This document shows positions 8,215-15,497 of a stretch of DNA of 21,614 bases, in pieces (position 1 is the stretch's first letter; every line of letters begins with the position of its first letter). The notes under the pieces were generated by a model. It searched no databases. It was not told the DNA's origin and was given only the letters and a program-made list of their open reading frames with translations. The DNA comes from Campylobacteraceae bacterium. GTDB lineage: Bacteria > Campylobacterota > Campylobacteria > Campylobacterales > Sulfurospirillaceae. The DNA lies in NCBI GenBank assembly GCA_019162915.1, contig JAFLKZ010000028.1:9288-30901 (forward strand), given 5' to 3'. The translations under genes were made by a program, and so were the position numbers.

Positions 8215-8587
8215 TAAATATCTTATTGATTCCAATATCATTATCTATCATTTAAACGGTGAGAATGTCGCAACAGAGTTTTTAAAAAACAATATAAATC
8301 GTTCATCTATTTCAAGACGGACTTTTATAGAAGTGTTGTCATTTGATTTTACGGAAGATCAAAAAAAAGAGGTCATAAATCTTTTGAGACGATTTGAAAT
8401 CATAGATACAACGGATGCTATAGCAATGCAGGCTTTAGAAAATAATAAATTAAAAAAAATAAAGTTAGCTGATAATATCATAGCTTCCACTACTCAAGTA
8501 AATGGGTTGGTATTAGTAACAAGAAATGTCAAAGATTTTAATAGTATTGATATAAAAGTATTGAATATTTTCGATTTAGAGAAATAG
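8198..8587 (+). CDS. vapC: PIN-domain RNase toxin (VapC-like)
   Basis: VapC-type toxins are metal-dependent RNases that cut tRNA or rRNA. The 129-residue protein carries the PIN acidic set: D11 in LIDSNIIIY, E45 in RTFIEV, D92 in LADNIIAST, and the closing TRNVKDF (D113). It starts at GTG 8198, supported by GAGGAG (8185-8190) seven bases upstream and by the 17-base overlap with the antitoxin gene. It ends one base before the AlbA gene, so the three genes form one transcription unit inside the sugar operon. Fold and active site are clear; the RNA target is not predictable. Confidence 0.88.
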   Translation: MTEKSDKYLIDSNIIIYHLNGENVATEFLKNNINRSSISRRTFIEVLSFDFTEDQKKEVINLLRRFEIIDTTDAIAMQALENNKLKKIKLADNIIASTTQVNGLVLVTRNVKDFNSIDIKVLNIFDLEK

Positions 8588-9943
8588 ATGATTTATAACC
8601 TCAAAGAGTTGCAAAATGCTATCCAAAATGGTGAAAACCAAAATATAGAGTTTAAAACATCTTTTCAAAAAGAGGTCATAGAATCTGTGGTAGCTTTTGC
8701 CAATGCTAAGGGTGGAAGTATTGTTCTAGGCATTAGTGATGAAAAAAAACTGGTTGGCATCACGCTTCTTGATGAGACACTAAATGATTATATTAACCAA
8801 ATCAAGCAAAATACCCAGCCTCATATCATCGTTGATATAGACGAATATCCTTTGGGGTCTAAAACGCTCATAGTCATCAATGTTCACGAACAACCTATAA
8901 AGCCTATTGCCTATAAAAATAGGTATTTTAAGCGCATCAAAAACTCAAATCACCAAATGAGTCTTGATGAGATAGCCAATGAACATCTCAAAACCATCAA
9001 TGCGAGTTGGGACTATTATGTGGACGATAGACATGATTTTAATGATATATCGATGGATAAAGTCATCAAATTTATCCAAAAAATCGAAAAATATCAAAAC
9101 AAAAGCTTTGATGATGATCCGCTAGGAATTTTGCGAAAATATGAACTTATCAAAGACGATAAACTTACTTTTGGGGCATATCTACTTTTTACCTCTAACG
9201 TATCGGCGATAACCGCTTTTCAAATAGGAAGATTTAAAAGCCCTACCACCATCATCGATAATATCGACATAGATACAGACATTATCACACAGATTGAGAG
9301 TGCTATAGCCTTTATCAAAAAACATCTTATGATAGAATTTATCATCACAGGTGAGCCTCAAAGAACGGAAAAATATGATTATCCTCTTGAAGCCATTAGG
9401 GAAATAGTTATCAACATGATTGTTCATCGTGACTATAGAGATAGTGGACATTCTATCATTAAGATATTTGATGATAGGATAGAGTTTTTCAATCCAGGGA
9501 AACTTTATGGAGACATCACGATAGAGCAACTTTTAAGCGGAAAGTACGCATCAAAAACAAGAAATAGAGCTATAGCAAGAGTCTTTAAAGAAGCGGGTAT
9601 CATCGAAAAATATGGTTCTGGCATAGCGAGGATAAGAAAAGAGTGTCAAATACATGGCGTGATAGCGCCAAAAATTGAAGAGTTTGTGCATGGCTTTCGG
9701 GTTACTCTTTATAAAGAAAAACTTGTTGAGGGAGTAAATGAGGGAGTAAATGAGGGAGTAAATGAGGGAGTAAAACAACTCATAACATTGATAGCCCAAA
9801 ACCCAGGAAAACGGGCTCCTTATTTTGAAGAAAAAATGAATACTTCTGTGAAAAATATAGAGCGATGGCTCAAACAACTCAAAAATGAAGATAAAATAGA
9901 ATTTAAAGGTGCCCCTAAAACAGGTGGGTATCATGCAAAGTAA
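8588..9943 (+). CDS. Schlafen AlbA_2 / ATP-binding DNA-binding protein, copy 1
   Basis: This 451-residue protein is of the family often annotated as 'ATP-binding' or 'RecG-like' transcriptional regulator. Residues about 10-110 form the AlbA_2 domain (NIEFKTSF, then AFANAKGGSIVLGISD). Residues about 260-350 carry a GHKL-type ATPase-like segment (REIVINMIVHRDYRDSG, IEFFNPGKL, then GIIEKYGSGIARI). A 12-bp tandem repeat encodes an EGVN linker (9728-9775), and a winged-helix-like end follows (SVKNIERWLKQLKNEDKIEFKG). It follows vapC by zero bases. Such genes often sit near defence and toxin genes; here it completes cassette B. A second, clearly different copy lies at 17505. Biochemical role is unknown. 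Confidence 0.82.
   Translation: MIYNLKELQNAIQNGENQNIEFKTSFQKEVIESVVAFANAKGGSIVLGISDEKKLVGITLLDETLNDYINQIKQNTQPHIIVDIDEYPLGSKTLIVINVHEQPIKPIAYKNRYFKRIKNSNHQMSLDEIANEHLKTINASWDYYVDDRHDFNDISMDKVIKFIQKIEKYQNKSFDDDPLGILRKYELIKDDKLTFGAYLLFTSNVSAITAFQIGRFKSPTTIIDNIDIDTDIITQIESAIAFIKKHLMIEFIITGEPQRTEKYDYPLEAIREIVINMIVHRDYRDSGHSIIKIFDDRIEFFNPGKLYGDITIEQLLSGKYASKTRNRAIARVFKEAGIIEKYGSGIARIRKECQIHGVIAPKIEEFVHGFRVTLYKEKLVEGVNEGVNEGVNEGVKQLITLIAQNPGKRAPYFEEKMNTSVKNIERWLKQLKNEDKIEFKGAPKTGGYHAK
9728..9775 (+). repeat. 12-bp in-frame tandem repeat in AlbA copy 1
   Basis: Three perfect copies plus a fourth with one mismatch of GAGGGAGTAAAT encode EGVN repeats between the ATPase-like part and the winged helix. 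Because the unit is 12 bp, copy-number change keeps the frame and alters only linker length. Confidence 0.95.
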
Positions 9944-9956
9944 AATAGGGATGAAA

Positions 9957-11216
9957 ATGGATAAAATAGCGATTATTGGGCTTGGATATGTGGGGCTTCC
10001 TTTGGCAGTTGAGTTTGCTAAAAAGTATAAAGTCGTGGGCTTTGATGTTTTTCAAACGCGGATTGATGAGCTTAATAGTGGGTATGATAGAACCTTGGAA
10101 TTAGATGAAGCAGAGCTTAAAAGTGTGCTAGGTGGCAATATAACTTTTACAACCCACATTGAAGAGATGCAAACATGCAATATTTTTATCGTTACTGTTC
10201 CCACACCCATCGACAAAAGCAATCGTCCAGACCTCACACCTTTGGAAAAAGCAAGTCAAAGCGTAGGTAAAGTTTTGAAAAAAAATGACATCGTTATCTA
10301 CGAATCGACGGTTTATCCAGGTGTCACCGAAGAAGTATGTGTGCCTATCTTAGAGAGCGTTTCAGGGCTAAAATTTAATGTAGATTTTTATGCAGGGTAT
10401 TCACCTGAACGCATAAATCCAGGCGATAAAACCCATACAGTCAAAAATATTTTAAAAGTAACTTCGGGTTCTACGCCAGAAATTGCCGATAAAGTAGATG
10501 CGCTTTACCGAAGTATTATCACAGCAGGCACCCATAAAGCCTCAAGTATCAAAGTAGCAGAAGCCAGTAAAGTCATCGAAAACACCCAAAGAGATGTGAA
10601 TATTGCGCTTATCAATGAACTCGCCCTCATCTTCAATACAATGGGCATTGACACCCACGAAGTGATCGAAGCTGCTGCGACAAAATGGAACTTCATCAAA
10701 CTCAAACCTGGTCTTGTTGGAGGTCACTGTATCGGCGTTGACCCATATTATCTAACTTATAAATCCGAAGAATTAGGGTATAAGCCTAATCTTATCTTAG
10801 GTGCAAGACAAATCAATAATGGCATGGGTAAATATATAGCCGATAAGACCATCAAACTTATGATAGAACACGATAAAAAAATCAAAGATGCTAGCGTTTT
10901 GATTTTAGGACTAACCTTTAAAGAAAATTGCCCTGATATTCGAAATACTAAAGTCGTTGATATCATCGAAGAGTTAGAAGCCTTTAAATGTAAAGTAGAT
11001 ATTTACGACCCTTGGGTGGACAAAGTAGAAGCTAAAAAATATTATGGGTACGATTTGATTGAAAATCCTTTTACATGTAAAAAGAACTACGATGCTATCG
11101 TTGTAGCAGTCGGGCATGAGCAATTTGTAGCACTTAAGGAAGAAGATTATACTCGACTTAGTAGTGTGGTGATAGATGTTAAAGGGATTGTACAAAATCC
11201 CACATGGAGATTATAA
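9957..11216 (+). CDS. UDP-N-acetylhexosamine 6-dehydrogenase (TviB/WbpO/WbpA-like)
   Basis: This is an NAD-dependent nucleotide-sugar dehydrogenase of the UDP-glucose/GDP-mannose family, oxidising C6 to a uronic acid for O-antigen or capsule. Domain order is Rossmann N-terminus IAIIGLGYVGLPLAVEF, central domain with TVPTPID and YSPERINPGD, catalytic GGHCIGVDPYYL with C258, and C-terminal domain with LGLTFKENCPDIRNTK. PERINPGD plus GGHCIGVDPYYL points to the TviB/WbpO N-acetylhexosamine group rather than plain UDP-glucose dehydrogenase. Start 9957 has AGGG (9947-9950) six bases before it; an upstream in-frame ATG at 9909 lies inside the AlbA gene and is unlikely. It carries an exact palindrome at 11071 and a one-mismatch copy at 10983. 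Exact substrate is inferred. Confidence 0.88.
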   Translation: MDKIAIIGLGYVGLPLAVEFAKKYKVVGFDVFQTRIDELNSGYDRTLELDEAELKSVLGGNITFTTHIEEMQTCNIFIVTVPTPIDKSNRPDLTPLEKASQSVGKVLKKNDIVIYESTVYPGVTEEVCVPILESVSGLKFNVDFYAGYSPERINPGDKTHTVKNILKVTSGSTPEIADKVDALYRSIITAGTHKASSIKVAEASKVIENTQRDVNIALINELALIFNTMGIDTHEVIEAAATKWNFIKLKPGLVGGHCIGVDPYYLTYKSEELGYKPNLILGARQINNGMGKYIADKTIKLMIEHDKKIKDASVLILGLTFKENCPDIRNTKVVDIIEELEAFKCKVDIYDPWVDKVEAKKYYGYDLIENPFTCKKNYDAIVVAVGHEQFVALKEEDYTRLSSVVIDVKGIVQNPTWRL

Positions 11217-11218
11217 AA

Positions 11219-11794
11219 ATGAATTTCATAAGAACATCCATCCCAGATGTCATCATCATAGAGCCCCAAGTCCACGGAGATGAGCGAGGTTACTTTGTAG
11301 AGACTTTTCGTCAAGACAAATTTGAAGAATTTTTAGGCTTTAAAGTGAACTTTTGTCAAGACAATGAATCCAGAAGTAAGCATGGAGTTTTAAGAGGACT
11401 ACACTATCAACTAGCTCCACATGCTCAATCAAAGCTAGTACGAGTCATAGATGGAAAAGTACTGGATGTCGCCGTTGATATCCGTGTAGGTAGCCCAACA
11501 TTTGGAGAATATGTCAGTGTAGAACTCAGTGGTAAAAATAAAAGACAGATGTTTGTTCCAAGAGGTTTTGCACATGGCTTTGTAGTTCTTACTGAAACTT
11601 GTACTTTTGCCTATAAAGTCGATAACTACTATTCTCCGCAGTGCGATAGAGGCATAGCCTTTGATGATAAAGACCTTAGAATTGATTGGCAAGTTCCAAA
11701 AGAAGCAATGCAACTCTCAGAAAAGGACACCAAACAACCCAAACTTTGGGAAACCAATGATCTCTTTGACTATAAAGTAAACTACTATGTTTAA
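11219..11794 (+). CDS. rfbC: dTDP-4-dehydrorhamnose 3,5-epimerase (dTDP-rhamnose step 3)
   Basis: RfbC epimerises C3 and C5 of dTDP-4-keto-6-deoxyglucose, a cofactor-free cupin-fold reaction. The protein shows GDERGYFVETF, FCQDNESRSKHGVLRGLHYQ with the catalytic His, SKLVRVIDGKVLDVAVDIR and PRGFAHGFVVL. The length of 191 residues is usual. Start 11219 is chosen because GGAG (11206-11209) lies nine bases upstream and the protein then begins MNFIRTSIPDV like family members; an in-frame ATG at 11204 is inside the previous gene. It overlaps rfbD by eight bases. Confidence 0.96.
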   Translation: MNFIRTSIPDVIIIEPQVHGDERGYFVETFRQDKFEEFLGFKVNFCQDNESRSKHGVLRGLHYQLAPHAQSKLVRVIDGKVLDVAVDIRVGSPTFGEYVSVELSGKNKRQMFVPRGFAHGFVVLTETCTFAYKVDNYYSPQCDRGIAFDDKDLRIDWQVPKEAMQLSEKDTKQPKLWETNDLFDYKVNYYV

Positions 11795-12671
11795 TATCTT
11801 AGTAACAGGCTCCAATGGACAACTAGGAAGTGAGATCAAAGAACTCTCTTCTTTGTATCCTCACAACTTTTTCTTTACATGTAAAGATAATTTAGATATC
11901 ACCAATGCTCAAGCTATCGAAGCGTTTATCCTTAAAAACAATATCACAGCCATTATCAATTGTGCAGCCTATACAGCAGTAGATAAAGCAGAATCAGAAA
12001 GAGAAAATGCCGACAAGATCAACCATCAAGCAGTCAAATATCTTGCAACCATTGCAAAAGAAAATAATATCAAACTGATTCATATCTCAACAGACTATGT
12101 TTTTGATGGAACAAATTATAAACCTTACAAAGAAACCGATAGCACAAATCCTAAATCAGTGTATGGCAAAACAAAACTCTTAGGTGAACAAGCGCTGTTA
12201 CATGTAAACCCTCAAAACTCACTCATCATCCGTACTTCATGGGTATATAGTAGTTTTGGCGCTAACTTTGTAAAAACGATGTTAAGACTAGGCCTTGAAA
12301 AGGAAAGTTTAGGGGTAATTAATGATCAAATTGGAACACCAACCTATGCAAAAGACTTGGCAAAAGTAATCCTTGAGATAATTCAACATCCAAAATTCAA
12401 CATTCAAAATTCAAGCGCTCATACTGAAATTTACAATTTCAGTAATGAGGGCGTAGTGTCTTGGTATGACTTTGCAAAAGAGATCATGAAGATGGCAAAA
12501 CTACCATGTAACATTAATCCTATCGAAACGAAAGACTATCCCACACCCGCACAAAGACCACACTATTCATTGCTCAATAAATCAAAGATAAAAAATGATT
12601 TTGGTATAGTTATACCTTATTGGAAAGATAGTTTAGATGAGTGTTTACGACAGATGGGAAAAAGAAGATGA
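11787..12671 (+). CDS. rfbD: dTDP-4-dehydrorhamnose reductase (dTDP-rhamnose step 4)
   Basis: RfbD reduces dTDP-4-keto-rhamnose to dTDP-L-rhamnose with NAD(P)H. It is an extended SDR with Rossmann loop VTGSNGQLGSE, NCAAYTAVDKAE, STDYVFDGT, catalytic YGKTK within SVYGKTKLLGE, and RTSWVYS. All are diagnostic for RmlD, and 294 residues is normal. It completes the dTDP-rhamnose set. Residues near 200-215 (QHPKFNIQNSSAHTE) are an unusual in-frame stretch, encoded by ATTCAA-type repeats at 12381-12414 and followed by a 10-bp-stem hairpin. Exact palindromes lie at 11875 and 12198, and a variant at about 12501. The stop overlaps or abuts the next ribosome site, suggesting coupling to rfbF. Confidence 0.95.
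   Translation: MFNILVTGSNGQLGSEIKELSSLYPHNFFFTCKDNLDITNAQAIEAFILKNNITAIINCAAYTAVDKAESERENADKINHQAVKYLATIAKENNIKLIHISTDYVFDGTNYKPYKETDSTNPKSVYGKTKLLGEQALLHVNPQNSLIIRTSWVYSSFGANFVKTMLRLGLEKESLGVINDQIGTPTYAKDLAKVILEIIQHPKFNIQNSSAHTEIYNFSNEGVVSWYDFAKEIMKMAKLPCNINPIETKDYPTPAQRPHYSLLNKSKIKNDFGIVIPYWKDSLDECLRQMGKRR
12381..12444 (+). repeat. ATTCAA-type short repeats plus a perfect hairpin inside rfbD
   Basis: Positions 12381-12414 contain repeated units related to ATTCAACAT and ATTCAAAA. Positions 12422-12431 and 12435-12444 (TACTGAAATT / AATTTCAGTA) are exact inverted repeats around a three-base loop. Together they span an extra peptide between LEII and the IYNFSNEG strand of RfbD. It looks like a small in-frame insertion or repeat expansion that the protein tolerates. 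Confidence 0.7.
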
Positions 12672-12682
12672 AGGAATGTCAA

Positions 12683-13456
12683 ATGAAAGTAGTATTGCTA
12701 GCAGGAGGATATGGTACGCGCATATCTGAAGAAACCGATCTTAAACCTAAGCCTATGATTGAGATAGGTGGTAAACCTATACTTTGGCATATAATGAAGA
12801 TTTATTCTCATTATGGATTTAATGAATTTGTAGTGCTTCTTGGCTATAAAGGCTATTACATAAAAGAGTATTTTGCTAACTATTTTCTTCATCAAAGTGA
12901 TGTTACGATCGATCTTCAAACAAATAGCTTGCAAGTACATAACAATAATAGTGAACCTTGGAAAGTAACGCTTGTTGATACAGGCTTAGATACTATGACA
13001 GGTGGTCGTATTAAGCGAGCACAAAAATATATAGGAGATGAGCCTTTTTTACTTACTTATGGTGATGGCGTAAGCGACATTGATATCGCAAAAACCGTAG
13101 CATTTCACAAAGAACATGGAAAAGCATTGACAATGTCAGCCATTCAGCCAGAAGCTAGATTTGGAAATCTTGCGATTGATGCGCAGATGAATATTAAAAG
13201 TTTTATCGAGAAGCCAAAAACAGAAGCAGGATGGATCAATGGAGGCTTTTTTGTTTGCGAGTCTAAAGTATTTGATTATATAAGTGAAGATGAAAACTGT
13301 ATCTTCGAACAAGCACCTCTACAAAATTTAGCCAAAGATGGAGAAATGTTTGCCTATAAACACGATGGTTTTTGGCAACCAATGGATACCCTAAGAGACA
13401 ATCAAAAACTTAATAAACTTTGGAAAGAAAATAAAGCCCCATGGAAAACTTGGTAA
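12683..13456 (+). CDS. rfbF: Glucose-1-phosphate cytidylyltransferase (CDP-sugar branch step 1)
   Basis: RfbF/DdhA makes CDP-glucose from CTP and glucose-1-phosphate. The start reads MKVVLLAGGYGTRISEET, then KPKPMIEIGGKPILWHIMK, all specific for this cytidylyltransferase. Later landmarks are TGGRIKRAQKYI, LTYGDGVSDID, ARFGNL and GGFFVCE, with FWQPMDTLRDN near the end. The start at 12683 has AAGGA (12671-12675) seven bases upstream and gives 257 residues, the family's standard length. An earlier in-frame ATG (12641) lies inside rfbD. Its stop overlaps the likely rfbG start (TAATG). Confidence 0.96.
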   Translation: MKVVLLAGGYGTRISEETDLKPKPMIEIGGKPILWHIMKIYSHYGFNEFVVLLGYKGYYIKEYFANYFLHQSDVTIDLQTNSLQVHNNNSEPWKVTLVDTGLDTMTGGRIKRAQKYIGDEPFLLTYGDGVSDIDIAKTVAFHKEHGKALTMSAIQPEARFGNLAIDAQMNIKSFIEKPKTEAGWINGGFFVCESKVFDYISEDENCIFEQAPLQNLAKDGEMFAYKHDGFWQPMDTLRDNQKLNKLWKENKAPWKTW

Positions 13457-14550
13457 TGCAACATCTGTTTTGTGGAATTTATAAAGATAAAACCGTATTG
13501 GTTACAGGCCATACGGGCTTTAAAGGGTCTTGGCTTGTCTATTGGCTCAAGCAAATGGGAGCTCAAGTTGTTGGATATGCCTTAGAAGCTCCAACAATTC
13601 CCAATCATATAGAGCTTTTAAATCTTGATATTATCTCCATCGTTGGAGATATAAGAGATTTGGAAAAGCTTGATAAAACATTTGCAACTTATAAACCCGA
13701 TATCGTTTTTCATCTTGCCGCTCAACCTTTAGTACGACTTTCCTATGAAAATCCCATCGAAACCTATGAAACCAATGTTATGGGAACACTTAAAGTGCTT
13801 GAAATATGCAAAAAACACCAAGTTAAAGCCATCGTCAATATCACCAGTGACAAAGCCTATGAAAATAAAGAGTGGGTTTGGGGATATCGGGAAAATGATC
13901 CCATGGGTGGATATGACCCATATAGTTCTTCTAAAGGATGTGCTGATTTACTCGTCAATTCTTATAGAAACTCTTATTTTAATGTCAAAGAATATAAAAA
14001 ATCTCACCATACTCTTATTGCCTCATGTCGAGCGGGCAATGTTATTGGCGGAGGAGATTGGGCGCAAGATAGGCTTATGAGCGATATTATGCTCTGCGTC
14101 TCTCAAGGTAAAAAAGTAAGTATCCGTAACCCAAGAGCAACCAGACCTTGGCAACATGTTCTTGAACCACTTAGTGGATATTTACATGTAGGGCAAAAAC
14201 TCCTTGAAGAACAAGTAGAATATGGAGAAGCATGGAACTTTGGACCAAGCGATGAGGGAAGTATATCTGTCGAAGAAGTCGTGCAGCATGTCAAAAAGCA
14301 TTGGGATAAAATAGACTATGAGATCAAAAAAGTAGATAACCAACCCCACGAAGCCAATCTTTTAAAGTTAGATTGCTCCAAAGCACATATACAGCTTCAC
14401 TGGAAAGATGTGTGGAATAGTGATGTAACATTTGAAAAAACGGTTAAATGGTATAAAGCTTTTTATGAAAAAAATGAAATTTTGAGTCAAGAAGATTTAG
14501 AGACTTATATTGCTGATGCTAAAGTTAAAAATATTGAGTGGACATTATAA
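13456..14550 (+). CDS. rfbG: CDP-glucose 4,6-dehydratase (CDP-sugar branch step 2)
   Basis: RfbG/DdhB converts CDP-glucose to CDP-4-keto-6-deoxyglucose with bound NAD+. It shows VTGHTGFKGSWLVYWLK, the CDP-glucose dehydratase form of the Rossmann loop, then HLAAQPLVRLSYENPIETY, DKAYENKEW, YDPYSSSKGCADLL with the catalytic YSSSK, AGNVIGGGDWAQDR, and RPWQHVLEPL. The start at 13456 overlaps the rfbF stop; an in-frame ATG at 13441 is the alternative. The last 30 or so codons (from about 14454) are duplicated at about 15583-15682, downstream of an MNT-HEPN cassette, with a 46-bp identical core. The copy here is the functional 3' end. A near-palindrome lies at 14182. Confidence 0.95.
   Translation: MQHLFCGIYKDKTVLVTGHTGFKGSWLVYWLKQMGAQVVGYALEAPTIPNHIELLNLDIISIVGDIRDLEKLDKTFATYKPDIVFHLAAQPLVRLSYENPIETYETNVMGTLKVLEICKKHQVKAIVNITSDKAYENKEWVWGYRENDPMGGYDPYSSSKGCADLLVNSYRNSYFNVKEYKKSHHTLIASCRAGNVIGGGDWAQDRLMSDIMLCVSQGKKVSIRNPRATRPWQHVLEPLSGYLHVGQKLLEEQVEYGEAWNFGPSDEGSISVEEVVQHVKKHWDKIDYEIKKVDNQPHEANLLKLDCSKAHIQLHWKDVWNSDVTFEKTVKWYKAFYEKNEILSQEDLETYIADAKVKNIEWTL
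14479..14524 (+). repeat. rfbG 3'-end duplication, copy in the intact gene
   Basis: These 46 bases are identical to 15608-15653, offset by 1129 bp. Similarity extends on both sides at lower identity, from about 14454 to the rfbG stop. Both copies are in frame and encode ILSQEDLETYIADAK. Confidence 0.95.
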
Positions 14551-14554
14551 GCCG

Positions 14555-14755
14555 ATGAAAAAAGAACTTTCATCTATAGACCAAAACTTCACTACTTTCG
14601 TAAAAGAGAGCAATCAGCCAATAGGAGTTGCTACTTACAAACTCACAGAATCATTACCAAGTGAATTTAAAGACTTGTTGCCAACTCCAGCTGAGATAAG
14701 CGAGAGACTGGAAAACTTACTTGGGGACCATTTTTTAACTCAGGCAATTAAATGA
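14555..14755 (+). pseudogene. DUF1016 (YhcG-like PDDEXK nuclease) remnant with internal deletion
   Basis: This is a 66-codon frame. The first 18 residues (MKKELSSIDQNFTTFVKE) resemble the start of DUF1016 proteins. The next part (NQPIGVATYKL, then LP and LLPTPAEISERLENLL) resembles their extreme C-terminus. The roughly 300 residues between, including the nuclease core, are missing. I read it as a DUF1016 gene collapsed by an internal deletion, kept in frame. DUF1016 genes often accompany restriction or toxin loci. The stop overlaps the following MNT start (ATGA), so it may survive as a leader for coupled translation. The C-terminal resemblance is from memory of the family and should be searched. 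Confidence 0.5.
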
Positions 14756-15039
14756 GATTATCACAAAGATATATTGCAGTAATCAAAAACTACTTTAAAC
14801 AATTTTTTAAAAACGGAGAAATATATCTTTTTGGAAGTCGTGTGGATGATAGCAAAAAAGGTGGCGATATTGACTTGTATTTTGTGCTTAAAGAGCATTC
14901 AGATCTTTTTGAAAAAAAGATAAAATTTTTATCAAGAGTAAAAAGAGAATTAGGTGAACAAAAAATAGATATAATATTTAATACAGACAATACAAGACTT
15001 ATAGAAAAGGAGGCGATACAATGGGGAATAAAACTGTAG
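14752..15039 (+). CDS. mntA: MNT-type minimal nucleotidyltransferase antitoxin, copy 2
   Basis: This paralogue of the protein at 5331 has 95 residues and the same YLFGSRVDDxKKGGDIDL motif (GS pair then D-x-D), followed by GEQKIDIIF. It should AMPylate the HEPN protein encoded next, as in type VII toxin-antitoxin pairs. The start is ATGA-coupled to the DUF1016-like remnant. The nucleotide sequence around the motif is nearly identical to copy 1 (27 identical bases), while the rest has diverged. The HEPN gene starts 19 bases before its stop. The cassette lies between the intact rfbG and the duplicated rfbG tail. Confidence 0.85.
   Translation: MRLSQRYIAVIKNYFKQFFKNGEIYLFGSRVDDSKKGGDIDLYFVLKEHSDLFEKKIKFLSRVKRELGEQKIDIIFNTDNTRLIEKEAIQWGIKL
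15007..15013 (+). promoter_or_regulatory. Strong ribosome binding site for HEPN copy 2
   Basis: AAGGAGG lies seven bases before the ATG at 15021, inside the end of the MNT gene. It is one of the best Shine-Dalgarno sequences in the window and fixes the toxin start despite the 19-base overlap. Confidence 0.85.
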
Positions 15040-15497
15040 TGTACAAACAAAAAGTAACTGATAACTTAACTGAAAGCTACAAACATCTTACTAGACTTGA
15101 GAATGCTTTTGAAGCCTTGGGAGAAAAATACACATTTCCTGTTGTTGCAGATGATTTTAAGAAAATACTAGCTATCACCCAATATTTGGCTTACAGCGAC
15201 CAAATCATGTATAGATTTTCCAAACTTCAAGATTGTATGGGGGCTAAACTTTTCAAGTCGGTACTTTTGTACGAAGGAGAAAATGTCAATAAACCATTTT
15301 TAGATATCCTCAATCGGCTTGAAACCATAGATGTCATCAATGTAGATGAATGGTTTGAGATACGAGACCTCAGGAATGCAATAGCCCATGATTATGAAGA
15401 TAATGATGAAACAGCTATCAATATACTAAATGCAATCTATAAACTAAAAAAGGATTTGAAAGAGACTTTGGACACTATAAAAGAGCTAGTAAGATGA
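15021..15497 (+). CDS. hepT: HEPN-domain RNase toxin, copy 2
   Basis: This 158-residue HEPN protein has the catalytic motif RNAIAHDY (R118, H123, Y125), again the R-x4-H-x-Y form with the tyrosine that MNT partners modify. It is only loosely similar to the HEPN at 5612 in the rest of its length, so the two pairs are probably separate acquisitions rather than a recent duplication. Its stop overlaps the ATG of the following relic frame (ATGA at 15494), keeping the chain of coupled genes unbroken. Toxicity and RNA target are not known. Confidence 0.82.
   Translation: MGNKTVVYKQKVTDNLTESYKHLTRLENAFEALGEKYTFPVVADDFKKILAITQYLAYSDQIMYRFSKLQDCMGAKLFKSVLLYEGENVNKPFLDILNRLETIDVINVDEWFEIRDLRNAIAHDYEDNDETAINILNAIYKLKKDLKETLDTIKELVR

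Noticed and set aside
9551..9934. 127-codon minus-strand frame with IYSL repeats
   Set aside because: The repeats are the reverse complement of the 12-bp EGVN-coding units of the AlbA gene.
14510..14755. 81-codon frame starting inside rfbG
   Set aside because: The first codons are rfbG in another frame; the supported part begins at ATG 14555.
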